A DNA stretch of 64,000 nucleotides. It comes from Halomarina ordinaria (GTDB taxonomy: Archaea > Halobacteriota > Halobacteria > Halobacteriales > Haloarculaceae). Positions 26,766 to 35,280 of this stretch are shown one piece after another (position 1 is the stretch's first letter; every line of letters starts with the position of its first letter). Below the pieces are notes generated by a model. That model was not told the origin of the DNA. It was given only the letters and a program-made list of their open reading frames with translations, and searched no databases. Location of the stretch: contig NZ_JARRAH010000001.1 in the NCBI RefSeq assembly GCF_030553305.1, forward strand, positions 806,001 to 870,000. The letters run 5' to 3'. The position numbers and the translations under genes were made by a program.

Positions 26766-27634
26766 GGCTCGGCCTCCGGCGCGCCCACGTCCCAGGCGAG
26801 ACTGGCGAGTTCGGCGAACTGCGCGGGGGCGAGTTCCCCGGCGCGCGCGCCCATCAGGTCCTCGTCGGCCGCGGCGACGACGGCGTCCGGCTCCGCGAGC
26901 CCCGAGATGTGGGCCGTGTTCCGGACGGCGTTGCGCATCGTTTTTCGGCGCTGGGTGAACACCGCCGTCACGAACCGCAGGAAGAACTCGTCGTCCGGGA
27001 CGGCGTACTCGGGCGCGCGGGGGACGGCACGGACCAGCGCGCTCTCGACGGCGGGCGCGGGGTCGAACGCCTCCTTCGGAACGGTCTCGACGACGCTCAC
27101 GTCGGCGTAGTGGCCCGCCGTCACCGACAGGCGGCCGTACTCCGGGGTGTTCGGCTCGGCCGCCATGCGCTCCGCGAACTCCCGCTGGAACATGAGCACG
27201 AGCGGGATTCCGATGGGAAGGAGGCGGAACGTCACCTCGCTGGAGACGCCGTAGGGGAGGTTCGAGACGGAGGCGGTGGCGTCGTCGGGGAAGTCGACCT
27301 CGAGGGCGTCGCCCTCGACGAGCCGTAACCGACCCTCCTCGATGGCCGCGGCGAACTCCTCGCGAAGGAACGCGGCCAGCCGGGGGTCGCGCTCGACGGC
27401 CGTCACCCGGTCGGCGACCGCGAGCAGGCGGTCGGTGAGCGCGCCCGTCCCGGCGCCGATTTCGAGGACGTGACTCGTGTCGGCATCCGCCGGGAGGTAG
27501 CCCGGAACGCGGTCGAGGACGCGGTCGTCGACGAGGAAGTGCTGGTCGCGGTTCGGGTCGCCGTGCAGGCCGGCGCGGGCGATGAGTGCGTCGGGGTCGC
27601 GGCCACCCGGGCGGCCGCTCGCGGAGTCGGTCAT
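26762..27634 (-). CDS. ksgA: 16S rRNA dimethyladenosine transferase KsgA/Dim1
   Basis: A 290-residue rRNA methyltransferase that dimethylates two adjacent adenosines near the 3' end of 16S rRNA. The signature DQHFLVDDRVLDRV, motif I VLEIGAGTGALTDRLL, and the catalytic VSNLPYGVSSEV are intact; FTQRRKTMRNAVRN is the conserved C-terminal segment. ATG 27634 gives an 18-residue Gly/Arg-rich leader before the core. Its stop overlaps the hemK-like gene. Confidence 0.96.
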   Translation of the reverse strand: MTDSASGRPGGRDPDALIARAGLHGDPNRDQHFLVDDRVLDRVPGYLPADADTSHVLEIGAGTGALTDRLLAVADRVTAVERDPRLAAFLREEFAAAIEEGRLRLVEGDALEVDFPDDATASVSNLPYGVSSEVTFRLLPIGIPLVLMFQREFAERMAAEPNTPEYGRLSVTAGHYADVSVVETVPKEAFDPAPAVESALVRAVPRAPEYAVPDDEFFLRFVTAVFTQRRKTMRNAVRNTAHISGLAEPDAVVAAADEDLMGARAGELAPAQFAELASLAWDVGAPEAEP

Positions 27635-27686
27635 GTGCTGCGAATCGGCCCGGCCCCGATAAACGGTTGTCGTCTGGCGCGGCCGG

Positions 27687-27935
27687 CTACCGGCGCTCGG
27701 TCCCGTACCGCGTCAGCGCGACGGCGACCAGCGCGAGGGCCGCGGACAGCGCGGGGAACGTCACCGCGAGGTCGGCGGACAGTGGGACGGCGCTGGCGGA
27801 GAGCGAGTCGGCTCCGCCCGACGGGCGGCGCGTCGCCACCCGTTCGGTGACGCCGCTCGCGCGCCCGAACGGCACTGCAATGGCGAGGGCGCCGGCCAGG
27901 ACGAACACCGAGACGTCGGAAATTGGAACGACCAC
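27687..27935 (-). CDS. Small two-span membrane protein, hypothetical
   Basis: An 82-residue ORF from GTG 27935 with two hydrophobic spans (VSVFVLAGALAIAVPF near residues 8-23 and FPALSAALALVAVALTRYG near the C-terminus) separated by a Ser/Arg loop. It lies between DUF655 and ksgA on the same strand. The hydrophobic pattern suggests a real gene, but no family was recognised and codon composition alone is weak evidence in this GC-rich genome. Confidence 0.55.
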   Translation of the reverse strand: MVVPISDVSVFVLAGALAIAVPFGRASGVTERVATRRPSGGADSLSASAVPLSADLAVTFPALSAALALVAVALTRYGTERR

Positions 27936-27983
27936 GTTCGAGATACTCCTCGATACGATGTCCTCTCTTAGGAGACATTAACG

Positions 27984-27995
27984 TATTCATGAATA
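27984..27995. repeat. Perfect 12-bp palindrome TATTCATGAATA
   Basis: Found in the AT-rich gap 27936-28096, about 50 bases upstream of the small membrane protein gene. It may be a protein binding site or promoter element. The rest of this gap shows no ORF. Confidence 0.5.
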
Positions 27996-28096
27996 TCAGG
28001 GAGTGAAACTGCGCTGCTCGACGACTGCGCCGTCGGTACGGAAGGCCGGACTGGCCAACCGTCGCCCCGAGGAGGCGACGGGGACCGTCGCGGTGT

Positions 28097-28645
28097 CTAG
28101 CGGGCGAACGACCGGTACTTGAGGTCGTCCTCGCGGACCTCCTCGAGGATGCGCTCGACGAGGATGCTCCGGGAGTCGTGGAGGCCGGCGACGCGCTCTT
28201 CGAGTTCCTCGAAGCTCTCGAACGGTTTGCGCTTTCGCTCCTCCAGGATGGTGTTCCTGAGCTTCTTGCCGATACCGGGCAGGAGGTTCAACTGGTGGAG
28301 GCGGAGGGTGATGGGCTGGGCGTCGTTGTAGTGGTCGACGAAGCGCCGCTCGTCGGCCTCGACGATGGCGTCGACCGCGTACTCGAGTTCCGAGCGTGCC
28401 CCGCCCGAGACGTCGTCGTGCGTGGTCTCACGGACGCGCTCGATGCCGTCGTCGTCGAGCGCGAAGCGGTCGCCGATGGAGAGGTCGGCGTCCTCCGAGA
28501 GCACGCACTCGTAGAGCCGGAAGTCGTCGGCCCCGAGCGCGTAGACGAGCGACGGCTTCTGGTACTGTGGCCGGTCGTCGTCTGCCCGCCCGTGGGGCAG
28601 GTAGTCGAGGACGACGGCGACTGCGTCGCTGTCGGAATCGGTCAT
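28097..28645 (-). CDS. DUF655 family protein (helix-hairpin-helix RNA/DNA-binding type)
   Basis: A 182-residue archaeal protein. The N-terminal part (VAVVLDYLPHGRADD, QKPSLVYALGADDFRLYE) is an OB-like DUF655 domain and the C-terminal NLLPGIGKKLRNTILEERKR is a helix-hairpin-helix motif for nucleic acid binding. ATG 28645 is preferred over an upstream TTG. A minus-strand TATA-like CTTAAATAC (28667-28675) inside the end of rpoF gives it a leaderless start, though it can also be read from the rpl21e-rpoF transcript. Role unproven, probably RNA metabolism. Confidence 0.87.
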   Translation of the reverse strand: MTDSDSDAVAVVLDYLPHGRADDDRPQYQKPSLVYALGADDFRLYECVLSEDADLSIGDRFALDDDGIERVRETTHDDVSGGARSELEYAVDAIVEADERRFVDHYNDAQPITLRLHQLNLLPGIGKKLRNTILEERKRKPFESFEELEERVAGLHDSRSILVERILEEVREDDLKYRSFAR

Positions 28646-28670
28646 ACGTACCAAAACGGGAACCGCGTAT

Positions 28671-29027
28671 TTAAGCGTACTTCGCGACCGCGTTGAGGAC
28701 CTCGTCGAGTTCGTCGCCCGAGAGCGAGTAGCGCTCCTGGGCGAAGACGGCGCGCAGTTCGTCGCGGTTGCGCGGCAGCAGGTCCGCGATCTTGTAGGCC
28801 GTCGCCTCCTCGACCTTCTCGAACTCCGAGAGTTCCTCGACGAGCGCGCGCGCGTCCTCGGCGCTGAGTTCGGCGAAGCGGTTGACGTGCTCGATGGCGC
28901 GGGCGAGTTCGTAGCGCATCTCGCGCTCCTCGTCCAGCGCGCGCTCCGCCTCGATGTCCGCGAGGAGTTCCTTCGCCTCCGAGACGGTGAGGTACTCCTC
29001 GTCGACGATCTCCTTGAAGATGGTCAT
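28671..29027 (-). CDS. rpoF: DNA-directed RNA polymerase subunit Rpo4 (RpoF)
   Basis: A 118-residue protein homologous to eukaryotic RPB4 that forms the polymerase stalk with Rpo7. It reads TIFKEIVDEEYLTVSEAKEL at the start and ends with the HRDC-like YKIADLLPRNRDELRAVFAQ. It follows rpl21e without a gap, the usual haloarchaeal order rpl21e-rpoF-DUF655. Confidence 0.93.
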   Translation of the reverse strand: MTIFKEIVDEEYLTVSEAKELLADIEAERALDEEREMRYELARAIEHVNRFAELSAEDARALVEELSEFEKVEEATAYKIADLLPRNRDELRAVFAQERYSLSGDELDEVLNAVAKYA

Positions 29028-29324
29028 CTATTCGTTCTGCTGGCGGCGGAGGTGGGCGGGACGGACGATGAGCGTCTTGTACTTCCCGCCGTCGTTGATC
29101 TCGACCTGGAACGCGCGGCCCTGCTCACCGACGACCTCGCCGGTGTGGCCGTTGAACCGCGGGTGGAAGCGCCCGTCGGGGACGCTGGGGTCGATCTTGA
29201 GGTGGACCTTCTCGCCCTCCTCGAACTGCTGGATGGCGCGCTGGGGCGGCGACGTACCGCGCTCGCGAGGGTCGTTCGAGAGCTTCTCTCGGGTTCCGTG
29301 GAGAGGGCCTTTGGAACTCGGCAT
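29028..29324 (-). CDS. rpl21e: Large ribosomal subunit protein eL21
   Basis: A 98-residue 50S protein. [20 protein letters not shown], the [20 protein letters not shown] stretch and [20 protein letters not shown] are diagnostic. A minus-strand TATA box CTTTTATAAC (29348-29358) is centred 29 bases before the ATG, so the operon starts leaderless here. Confidence 0.96.
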   Translation of the reverse strand: MPSSKGPLHGTREKLSNDPRERGTSPPQRAIQQFEEGEKVHLKIDPSVPDGRFHPRFNGHTGEVVGEQGRAFQVEINDGGKYKTLIVRPAHLRRQQNE

Positions 29325-29347
29325 TTGCCGTACGTTCCCCGGACAGC

Positions 29348-29358
29348 GTTATAAAAGG
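29348..29358 (-). promoter_or_regulatory. TATA box of rpl21e-rpoF
   Basis: CTTTTATAAC on the minus strand, about 29 bases before the rpl21e ATG at 29324; fits a leaderless start. Confidence 0.6.
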
Positions 29359-29440
29359 TGCGTTCTCGACTCCGTACGGTAGCGCGTGACGCCGTCGCGG
29401 TCGCTCGCGACGCGACGAACCGAGAAGGATGCGGACCGAC

Positions 29441-29707
29441 TCAGATGCGGCCGACCTGGTCGACGCCGACGCTCTCGACGCCGTCGACGTCGGAGAACGC
29501 CTCCTCGATGGCCTCCGTGCCGCCGGCGTCGTCGGGGACGACGACCGTCGGCATGAGGGCGATGAGACCGAACGCGACGTTCTCGCGGTCGACACGGTTG
29601 ATCTTCGCGCCCTCGGGGAGGGCGTTCTCCAGGCGCTCCTGGAGGTCGTCGAGGTCGATGTCGGGGTTCTGCGGCATGACCTTCATGCGGGCTGCGACCT
29701 TCCCCAT
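29441..29707 (-). CDS. Translation elongation factor aEF-1beta
   Basis: An 88-residue nucleotide exchange factor for archaeal EF-1alpha. It reads [20 protein letters not shown], then [20 protein letters not shown] and ends in the family's [12 protein letters not shown]. Start ATG 29707 is fixed by homologue length and by spacing of two bases after the zinc-finger gene's stop. The pair zinc finger-aEF-1beta is a common haloarchaeal operon. Confidence 0.93.
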   Translation of the reverse strand: MGKVAARMKVMPQNPDIDLDDLQERLENALPEGAKINRVDRENVAFGLIALMPTVVVPDDAGGTEAIEEAFSDVDGVESVGVDQVGRI

Positions 29708-29709
29708 CG

Positions 29710-29886
29710 TTACGGCCCCGTGAACCCGCACTGCGAGCACTCGTAGAGGTTGCTCTGCTTGCGGCACTTCGAACAGCGGTAGATCTGGTGCCCGCAGTCG
29801 GGGCACTTGAACGCGGCGGCGTTCGTCCCGGAGATGTTTATCCCGCAGGAGACGCACTTTCGCGATCCGCGTTGTTCTGCGCTCAT
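29710..29886 (-). CDS. HVO_2753-type double zinc-finger small protein
   Basis: A 58-residue protein with four CxxC pairs: Cys11/14, 28/31, 38/41 and 50/53 (CVSCG, CPDCG, CSKCR, CSQCG), able to form two zinc sites. It matches the haloarchaeal small zinc-finger family typified by Haloferax HVO_2753, reported to affect swarming and biofilm formation. Two bases separate it from aEF-1beta, so a translation-related role is also plausible. Leaderless start from a TATA element shared with rtcA. Confidence 0.9.
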   Translation of the reverse strand: MSAEQRGSRKCVSCGINISGTNAAAFKCPDCGHQIYRCSKCRKQSNLYECSQCGFTGP

Positions 29887-29909
29887 ATACGCCCACAGCG
29901 GCGCGCGAC

Positions 29910-29920
29910 GTTTAATAGTT
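29910..29920. promoter_or_regulatory. AT-rich element shared by divergent promoters
   Basis: GTTTAATAGTT lies 27 bases before the zinc-finger ATG (minus) and about 65 bases before the rtcA start (plus). It is the only AT-rich element between the two genes and may serve both directions. Confidence 0.5.
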
Positions 29921-29978
29921 GCCAAACCCGATGGACCGGAACGCCACTGACATACCGTCGCACGGCGTAACGCCGCCG

Positions 29979-31022
29979 ATGCCCGAGTCGCAACCGCTCG
30001 TCGTCGACGGGAGCGCGGGCGGCGGCCAGGTCCTCCGGACGGCGCTCTCGCTGGCCGCCGTGACCGGCCGAGCGGTCGACGTCGACGACGTCCGGGGGAG
30101 TCGCCCCGCGCCCGGCCTGCACCCCCAGCACCTCGCCTGCGTGGAGTGCGTCGCCGCCGCCTGCGACGCGACCGTCGAGGGCGCCGAACTCGAATCACCA
30201 GCGGTGGCGTTCGACCCCGGCCCCATCGGCGGCGGTGACCTGCGCTACGACCTCCCCACCGCCGGGAGCGTCTCGCTCCTGTTCGACGCGCTCCTCCCGC
30301 TGGCCGTCGCGCTCGACGCCCCCCTCACCGTGACCGCGACGGGTGGCACCGACGTGAAGTGGTCGCCGCCGCTCGCGTCCCTCCAGCACGTGAAACTCCC
30401 GCTGCTCGCCCGGGTCGGCCTCGACGCGACGGTGACCCGCGAGCGGACGGGCTTCTACCCCGCAGGCGGTGGGAAGGCGACGCTCACCGTCCGCCCCTCG
30501 ACGCTCTCGCCACTCTCGCTCACCGAGCGCGGGCCGCTGGAGCGCGTCGCGGTGCACTCGCGGGCCTCGGCGTCGCTCGCGGGCGCGGAGGTGGCCGACC
30601 GACAGGCGAACGCCGCGGCCGAGGCGCTCTCGGCGGTCGGCTTCTCGACGACTATCGAGGAGGTCGCGTACGACGACACCGCCTCCCCGGGGTCGTCGCT
30701 GCTGCTCGTCGGCGAGTACGGGGGGACGCGACTCGGCGTGGACGCCCTCGGCGAACGCGGGAAACCCTCGGAGGCCGTCGCCGCCGACGCCGTCGAGGCG
30801 TTCGAGGACCTCCACGAGGCGGGGGTGGTCCTCGACCCCCACCTCGCGGACCAGTTGCTGGTCTTCCTCGCGCTCGCGGGCGGTGACCTGCTCGCACCGG
30901 CGATGACCGACCACCTCCGGACGAATTGCGACGTGCTCTCCGCGTTCGGCTACGAGGTGACGCTGGAGGAGCACCCGGACGGGACCGCGCGCGTTCACAG
31001 TGCCGGGGAGCGTTCGGACTGA
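29979..31022 (+). CDS. rtcA: RNA 3'-terminal phosphate cyclase
   Basis: A 347-residue enzyme converting RNA 3'-phosphate ends to 2',3'-cyclic phosphates with ATP. VVDGSAGGGQVLRTALSLAA near the N-terminus and HLADQLLVFLALAGG, which contains the region of the nucleotidylated histidine, are diagnostic, with KWSPPLASLQHVKLPLLARV and ERTGFYPAGGGKATL between. ATG 29979 is preferred: the DGSxGGGQ motif normally lies about ten residues from the start; ATG 29931 and an upstream TTG are alternatives. Confidence 0.92.
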   Translation: MPESQPLVVDGSAGGGQVLRTALSLAAVTGRAVDVDDVRGSRPAPGLHPQHLACVECVAAACDATVEGAELESPAVAFDPGPIGGGDLRYDLPTAGSVSLLFDALLPLAVALDAPLTVTATGGTDVKWSPPLASLQHVKLPLLARVGLDATVTRERTGFYPAGGGKATLTVRPSTLSPLSLTERGPLERVAVHSRASASLAGAEVADRQANAAAEALSAVGFSTTIEEVAYDDTASPGSSLLLVGEYGGTRLGVDALGERGKPSEAVAADAVEAFEDLHEAGVVLDPHLADQLLVFLALAGGDLLAPAMTDHLRTNCDVLSAFGYEVTLEEHPDGTARVHSAGERSD

Positions 31023-31213
31023 GGCACCGTCCACTCCGTTCGTGGAGAGGGTGTACTCGGCCACCGTCCCGTCCGCGTCGGAGACGGACGCTGAGTGTTC
31101 CGTCAGTCGTTTCAGCCGCCCGTCCCAAGCGTCGGTTGACGGCGTCGGTCACGTGTAAGGCGGACCCGTGACGCCCGATACGACACAGTTGTCAGGGACC
31201 GAGAACCTTCCGC

Positions 31214-31260
31214 CACCTATTTGGTGTACGGTGCTAAATCTATTTTTAGAGATGTCTAAT
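31214..31260 (+). promoter_or_regulatory. Promoter with three inverted repeats before the metal exporter gene
   Basis: CACC/GGTG (31214-31226), CTAAA/TTTAG (31234-31249) and TAGA/TCTA (31247-31258) are short inverted repeats in sequence. TCTATTTTTA (31239-31248) is a TATA box about 40 bases before ATG 31283. The repeats overlap or abut the TATA box, a usual place for a metal-responsive repressor. The rest of 31023-31213 has no convincing gene. Confidence 0.45.
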
Positions 31261-31282
31261 TCGTCGCTGAGGAGGGACCGTC

Positions 31283-32536
31283 ATGCTTGACGAACTCCTC
31301 GAAATCTTCGTCTTCTCGGTGCGAGACGGCTTCGTGCAGGTCAGCGCGTTCGTCGCGGTGACGGTGCTGCTGTTCAGCTACGTCCAGTACAGGACCGACG
31401 GCCGACTCGTCCGCGAACTCCGGGAGCACGAGCGTGCCCAGCCCCTCGTGGGGGCACTGATGGGCCTCACGCCCGGCTGTGGCGGCGCCATCGTGATGAT
31501 GCCGCTGTACGTCCGCGGGACGGTGAGCTTCGGGACCGTCGTCGCGACGCTCATCGCCACCGCCGGCGACAGCGCGTTCGTCATCCTCGCGCTCGCCCCC
31601 GAGGCGGGGCTGTACGCCTACGGTATCGCGTTCGTCTCGGCCGTCCTGTTCGGCTACGCGGTCGACACGGTCGGTCTCGGCGTCGGGCGCATCGACCGGG
31701 CGGTCGACCGCATCCAGACGACGATGACCGACGGCGGCGCCACCACGAACGCGGTCCACGCACCCGGCGGCAGCCACGTCCACCACTACGAGGACGCCAC
31801 CGCCCAGGCCGCCCGCGACCCGGAGGACCCCATCGTCGAGGACGCGGCCTGTGCGGCCGAACCGACCCGCGACTCCCCGCTCCTGCGCCGGGTGACCGAG
31901 GGTGCGCTCGCGCTCTGGTGGGTCGCGGCCGCGGGCGGCCTCGTCGCGGGCGTGCTCTACCTCGCGCGGGGCGCCCCGGACGTCGCGATGGTCGTCGCGC
32001 CGAGTTTCGCCGGCGCGTTCACCGTCTTCGGCATCGTGGGAACCGTCGTCTCGTTCTACCTCTACTTCGTGGGCCGGCACTACGTCGGCCACGGACGCAT
32101 CGGGCGGGGTGAGAACACGTTCGCCAACGTCTACGAGACGCTCACCCACGCGGCGATGGAGACGTCGTTCGTCACGGTGTGGGTGCTCGCGGCGTACCTC
32201 GCCTACGAGTACCCCGTCGCCCTGTTCAACCTCGACATCGCGGCCATCGCGGCCGCCGCGGGCCTCCTCGCACCCGTCGCCGGCGCCGCCCTCGGTCTCA
32301 TCCCCGGCTGTGGCCCGCAGATCGTCCTCGCGACGGCGTACGCCGAGGGGGCCATCCCCTTCTCGGCGCTCACCGCGAACGCCATCAGCCAGGACGGCGA
32401 CGCGCTGTTCCCCCTCATCGCCATCGACAAGAAGGCGGCCGTCATCGCCAGCATCTACACGACGATTCCGGCACTCGTCGTCGGCGTCGGCCTCCACGCC
32501 GTGCTCGGCCCGATGTTCGGCTTCGGCGTCCTCTGA
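31283..32536 (+). CDS. Putative ten-span heavy-metal/manganese exporter (ArsP_2/DUF2899 family)
   Basis: A 417-residue integral membrane protein with an internal duplication. LMGLTPGCGGAIVMMPLYVR (about residues 60-79) is mirrored by LGLIPGCGPQIVLATAYAEG in the second half, the PGCG motif of this family. A central cytoplasmic loop is His/Asp/Glu-rich (GGSHVHHYEDA) and could bind metal. The family is annotated as putative manganese or heavy-metal exporter; substrate is not proven. A SirR/MntR regulator at 62152 in this window is a possible controller. Confidence 0.85.
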   Translation: MLDELLEIFVFSVRDGFVQVSAFVAVTVLLFSYVQYRTDGRLVRELREHERAQPLVGALMGLTPGCGGAIVMMPLYVRGTVSFGTVVATLIATAGDSAFVILALAPEAGLYAYGIAFVSAVLFGYAVDTVGLGVGRIDRAVDRIQTTMTDGGATTNAVHAPGGSHVHHYEDATAQAARDPEDPIVEDAACAAEPTRDSPLLRRVTEGALALWWVAAAGGLVAGVLYLARGAPDVAMVVAPSFAGAFTVFGIVGTVVSFYLYFVGRHYVGHGRIGRGENTFANVYETLTHAAMETSFVTVWVLAAYLAYEYPVALFNLDIAAIAAAAGLLAPVAGAALGLIPGCGPQIVLATAYAEGAIPFSALTANAISQDGDALFPLIAIDKKAAVIASIYTTIPALVVGVGLHAVLGPMFGFGVL

Positions 32537-32587
32537 CGACCGACTCCCGCGGATTTTTCGTCCCGACGCCGCTCCTCCCGGTAGCCA

Positions 32588-33400
32588 ATGTCCGACGCAC
32601 TCGGCGACCTCGACGGCCACCCCTTCGTCCGCGTCGACGGCGAGGGGACGCCGCTCGTCGTCGTCGTCGGCCTGAACGACCCTCTCCTGCGCGTGACCGA
32701 CGCGCTCTGGTTCGCCGCGAGCGTCGCCGCCCTCGGCCGACGCCTGCGTCGGCGCGGCTACCCCGGCCCCGTCTACCTCCTCAGTCGCCCCGTCGGCCTC
32801 CCGCGCGACGCCACTACCCGAACGCTGGCCGCCGACCTCGGGGAGGTCCTCGACGCGAACGACCTCGCGCCCGCGAACCTCCTCGGCCTCTCGATGGGCG
32901 GGTTCCTCGTCCAGCACCTCGCCGCCGACCGCCCCGACCTGGTCGAGCGCGCCGTCTGCGGACTGGCCGCCGACCGCCTCAGCCCGCACGGGCGACGCAC
33001 CGTCGAACGCTGGCGGGCGTGGGGCGCGGCGGGCGAGTGGGGGCGAATCTACCGCGCCGGGAGCGACGTCGTCGCCGTCGGCGCCCTCCGTCGCCTGCTC
33101 CGCGCCGGGACCTACCCCTACGAGCGACTCGCGAGCGTCCCGCCCGCCGCCGTCGACTTCGACGTCTCGGCGCGGGCGTCCCTCGCACACGACGCCGGCG
33201 ACCGACTCGCCAGCGTCGACGCTCCCACGCTCGTCGTCGGCGGGACGCGCGACCCCTTCTTCTCGGAACGGGCGTTCCGCCGGACCGCGGACGGCCTCCA
33301 CGACGGACGGTTCGTCCGGCTCGACGGCCTCGGCCACGAGGCGGTCATCTGCGCCGGCGAGCGCTTCGACCGCCCCGTCGTCGACTTCCTCGCCCCCTGA
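32588..33400 (+). CDS. Alpha/beta hydrolase
   Basis: A 270-residue alpha/beta-hydrolase fold protein. The nucleophile elbow GLSMGGFLVQHLA, the acid in TLVVGGTRDPFF and the histidine in LDGLGHEAVI form the catalytic triad. Homologues act as esterases, lipases or epoxide hydrolases; the substrate cannot be told. It lies 51 bases after the exporter gene and 41 bases before a flavin oxidoreductase gene. Confidence 0.85.
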   Translation: MSDALGDLDGHPFVRVDGEGTPLVVVVGLNDPLLRVTDALWFAASVAALGRRLRRRGYPGPVYLLSRPVGLPRDATTRTLAADLGEVLDANDLAPANLLGLSMGGFLVQHLAADRPDLVERAVCGLAADRLSPHGRRTVERWRAWGAAGEWGRIYRAGSDVVAVGALRRLLRAGTYPYERLASVPPAAVDFDVSARASLAHDAGDRLASVDAPTLVVGGTRDPFFSERAFRRTADGLHDGRFVRLDGLGHEAVICAGERFDRPVVDFLAP

Positions 33401-33441
33401 GAAACCGCAGTCCCCATACGCCCGGCCCCCGACGTCCGACC

Positions 33442-34362
33442 GTGACCGACGGCCACGAGAACGCCGGCTTCGAACGACTGTTCGGCAGCGACCGCCTCAC
33501 CTTCGGGGCGGGCTTCCCGCTCACGGGCGCCCGGGAGTCGCGTCCCGACGTCGGGCGGGAGATGACCCTCGCGGCGCACGCGGAGGCGGTCGGGTTCGAC
33601 GCGCTGTGGGCGCGCGACGTCCCCCTCTACTGGCCGCGCTTCGGCGACGCGGGCCAGACCTTCGACCCCTGGACGTGGCTGGGCCACGCCGCCGCCCACA
33701 CCGACGAGGTGGCCCTCGGGACGGCGAGCGTCGTCCTCCCGCTCCGGCACCCCTTGCACGTCGCCAAGAGCGCCGCCTCGCTCGACCGGCTCTCGGACGG
33801 ACGGCTCGTCCTCGGCGTCGCCACCGGCGACCGCGACCCGGAGTTCCCCGCGTTCGACGTCGACATCGAGGACCGCGGCGAACTGTTCCGCGAGAGCGTC
33901 GCCTTCCTGCGAACCGTCTGGCGCGAACGGTTCCCCGAGGTCGACTCCCCCTGGGGGTCCCTCTCGGGCGACCTCGACCTCGTCCCGAAGCCGACGACGG
34001 GGACCGTCCCTCTGCTCCCGACCGGCCGCGCCCGCCAGTCGCTCGAGTGGCTGGGCGAGCACGGCGACGGCTGGCTGTTCTACCACCTCCCCGAGTCGAC
34101 GCTCGAATCCTACCTCGCCGACTGGCGGCAGGTCGCTGGCGAGAAACCCTACGCGATGGCCGTCCGCACCGAACTCGCCGACGACCCCGGGGCCGGCCCC
34201 GACCCCCGCCACCTCGGCTACCGCGCCGGCAGCGAGTGGTTCGTCGACTACTTCCGGGGGCTCGAGGACCTGGGCGTCGACCACGTCCTCGTCTCGCCGA
34301 CGGGCGATGACCCCGAGGCGGACCTCGCGCGGTTCGCGGAGACGGTCGTCGAGCAGGTGTAG
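33442..34362 (+). CDS. Luciferase-like (LLM class) flavin-dependent oxidoreductase
   Basis: A 306-residue protein from GTG 33442. TFGAGFPLTGARESRPDVGR, WTWLGHAAAHTDEVALGTAS, RHPLHVAKSAASLDRLSDGR and LGVATGDRDPEFPAF match bacterial-luciferase-fold oxidoreductases that use FMN or F420, the latter being common in haloarchaea. Substrate unknown. ATG is lacking near the N-terminus; the GTG directly precedes TDGHENAGF. Confidence 0.83.
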   Translation: MTDGHENAGFERLFGSDRLTFGAGFPLTGARESRPDVGREMTLAAHAEAVGFDALWARDVPLYWPRFGDAGQTFDPWTWLGHAAAHTDEVALGTASVVLPLRHPLHVAKSAASLDRLSDGRLVLGVATGDRDPEFPAFDVDIEDRGELFRESVAFLRTVWRERFPEVDSPWGSLSGDLDLVPKPTTGTVPLLPTGRARQSLEWLGEHGDGWLFYHLPESTLESYLADWRQVAGEKPYAMAVRTELADDPGAGPDPRHLGYRAGSEWFVDYFRGLEDLGVDHVLVSPTGDDPEADLARFAETVVEQV

Positions 34363-34431
34363 CGCCGGTCGTCGCTCCGTCGAGTCGCCGTATCGGGACG
34401 GATATACCGCTCCGCCGGGTAGGAGCGAGGC

Positions 34432-35280
34432 ATGAACGGCGGCACCTCCCCGGGAGGGGGCGGCTGGTTCGACGGACTCGACCCGGCCGACGACGACGGC
34501 GCGGTCGCGGCGATAACCGACGGCGAGGCCGACGGTCCACGGGAGTGGCCGGCGCTGGCCGTCGAGGCGGGTTACGCCGAGACCGAGTCGGACTACTACG
34601 ACCGACTCCACGAGGCGACCCGGCGCGCGACCCGCGACGCGGTCAGGGAGCGCGAGCGGGCCGACGACCAGCAGTTGAAGCACGCGGTCCGTGCGATGGA
34701 CGACACCGAGCGCGTGGCGAACGAACTCGCCGAGCGGGTCGCCGAGTGGGCCGGCAGCCGCTACGACGACCCCGGGACGGGCGTGCCCTACGCCCGCGCG
34801 CTCGCGCAGCGGGAGGTAACCGACCCGACCGACGAGCGCCTCGTCTCGCTCGCCGGGCGCGTCGCCGACCTCGCCGACGAGAGCGCGGCGCTCCGGGCGT
34901 CCATCGAGCGGACCGCGCCGGACGTCGCGCCCAACCTCTCGGCGCTGGCCGGCCCCGTCCTCGCGGCGCGGCTCATCGCGCTCGCGGGGAGCCTGGAGAC
35001 GCTGGCGCGCAAGCCGAGCGGGACCCTCCAGGTCCTCGGCGCCGAGGACGCGCTGTTCGCCCACCTGCGAGGCCACGGCCCCTCGCCGAAACACGGGGTC
35101 ATCTACGTCCACGAGTACGTCTCGGGGACGCGTCCGGGTCAGCGCGGGTCGGCCGCCCGCGCGCTCGCCGGGAAACTCTCCATCGCGGCGCGCGTCGACC
35201 ACTACTCGGGCGACCTGCGCCCCGACCTGGCCGACGAACTGGACGCGCGCATCGAGCGCATCCGGGGGCGGGAGTCGTGA
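34432..35280 (+). CDS. nop5: Box C/D RNP core protein Nop5 (Nop56/58)
   Basis: A 282-residue scaffold of archaeal box C/D sRNPs, which guide 2'-O-methylation of rRNA and tRNA. The Nop domain signatures LAARLIALAGSLETLARKP, TLQVLGAEDALFAHLRG and PSPKHGVIYVHEYV are intact, followed by ARALAGKLSIAARVDHYSGD. The N-terminal coiled-coil arm is acidic. The fibrillarin gene overlaps its last codons, the universal archaeal nop5-flpA pair. Confidence 0.95.
   Translation: MNGGTSPGGGGWFDGLDPADDDGAVAAITDGEADGPREWPALAVEAGYAETESDYYDRLHEATRRATRDAVRERERADDQQLKHAVRAMDDTERVANELAERVAEWAGSRYDDPGTGVPYARALAQREVTDPTDERLVSLAGRVADLADESAALRASIERTAPDVAPNLSALAGPVLAARLIALAGSLETLARKPSGTLQVLGAEDALFAHLRGHGPSPKHGVIYVHEYVSGTRPGQRGSAARALAGKLSIAARVDHYSGDLRPDLADELDARIERIRGRES

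Noticed and set aside
31023-31160. Protein-like stretch on the minus strand (LKRLTEHSASVSDADGTVAE) as a gene remnant
   Set aside because: It has no start codon or promoter, is short, and lies beyond the rtcA end; too weak to call a pseudogene.
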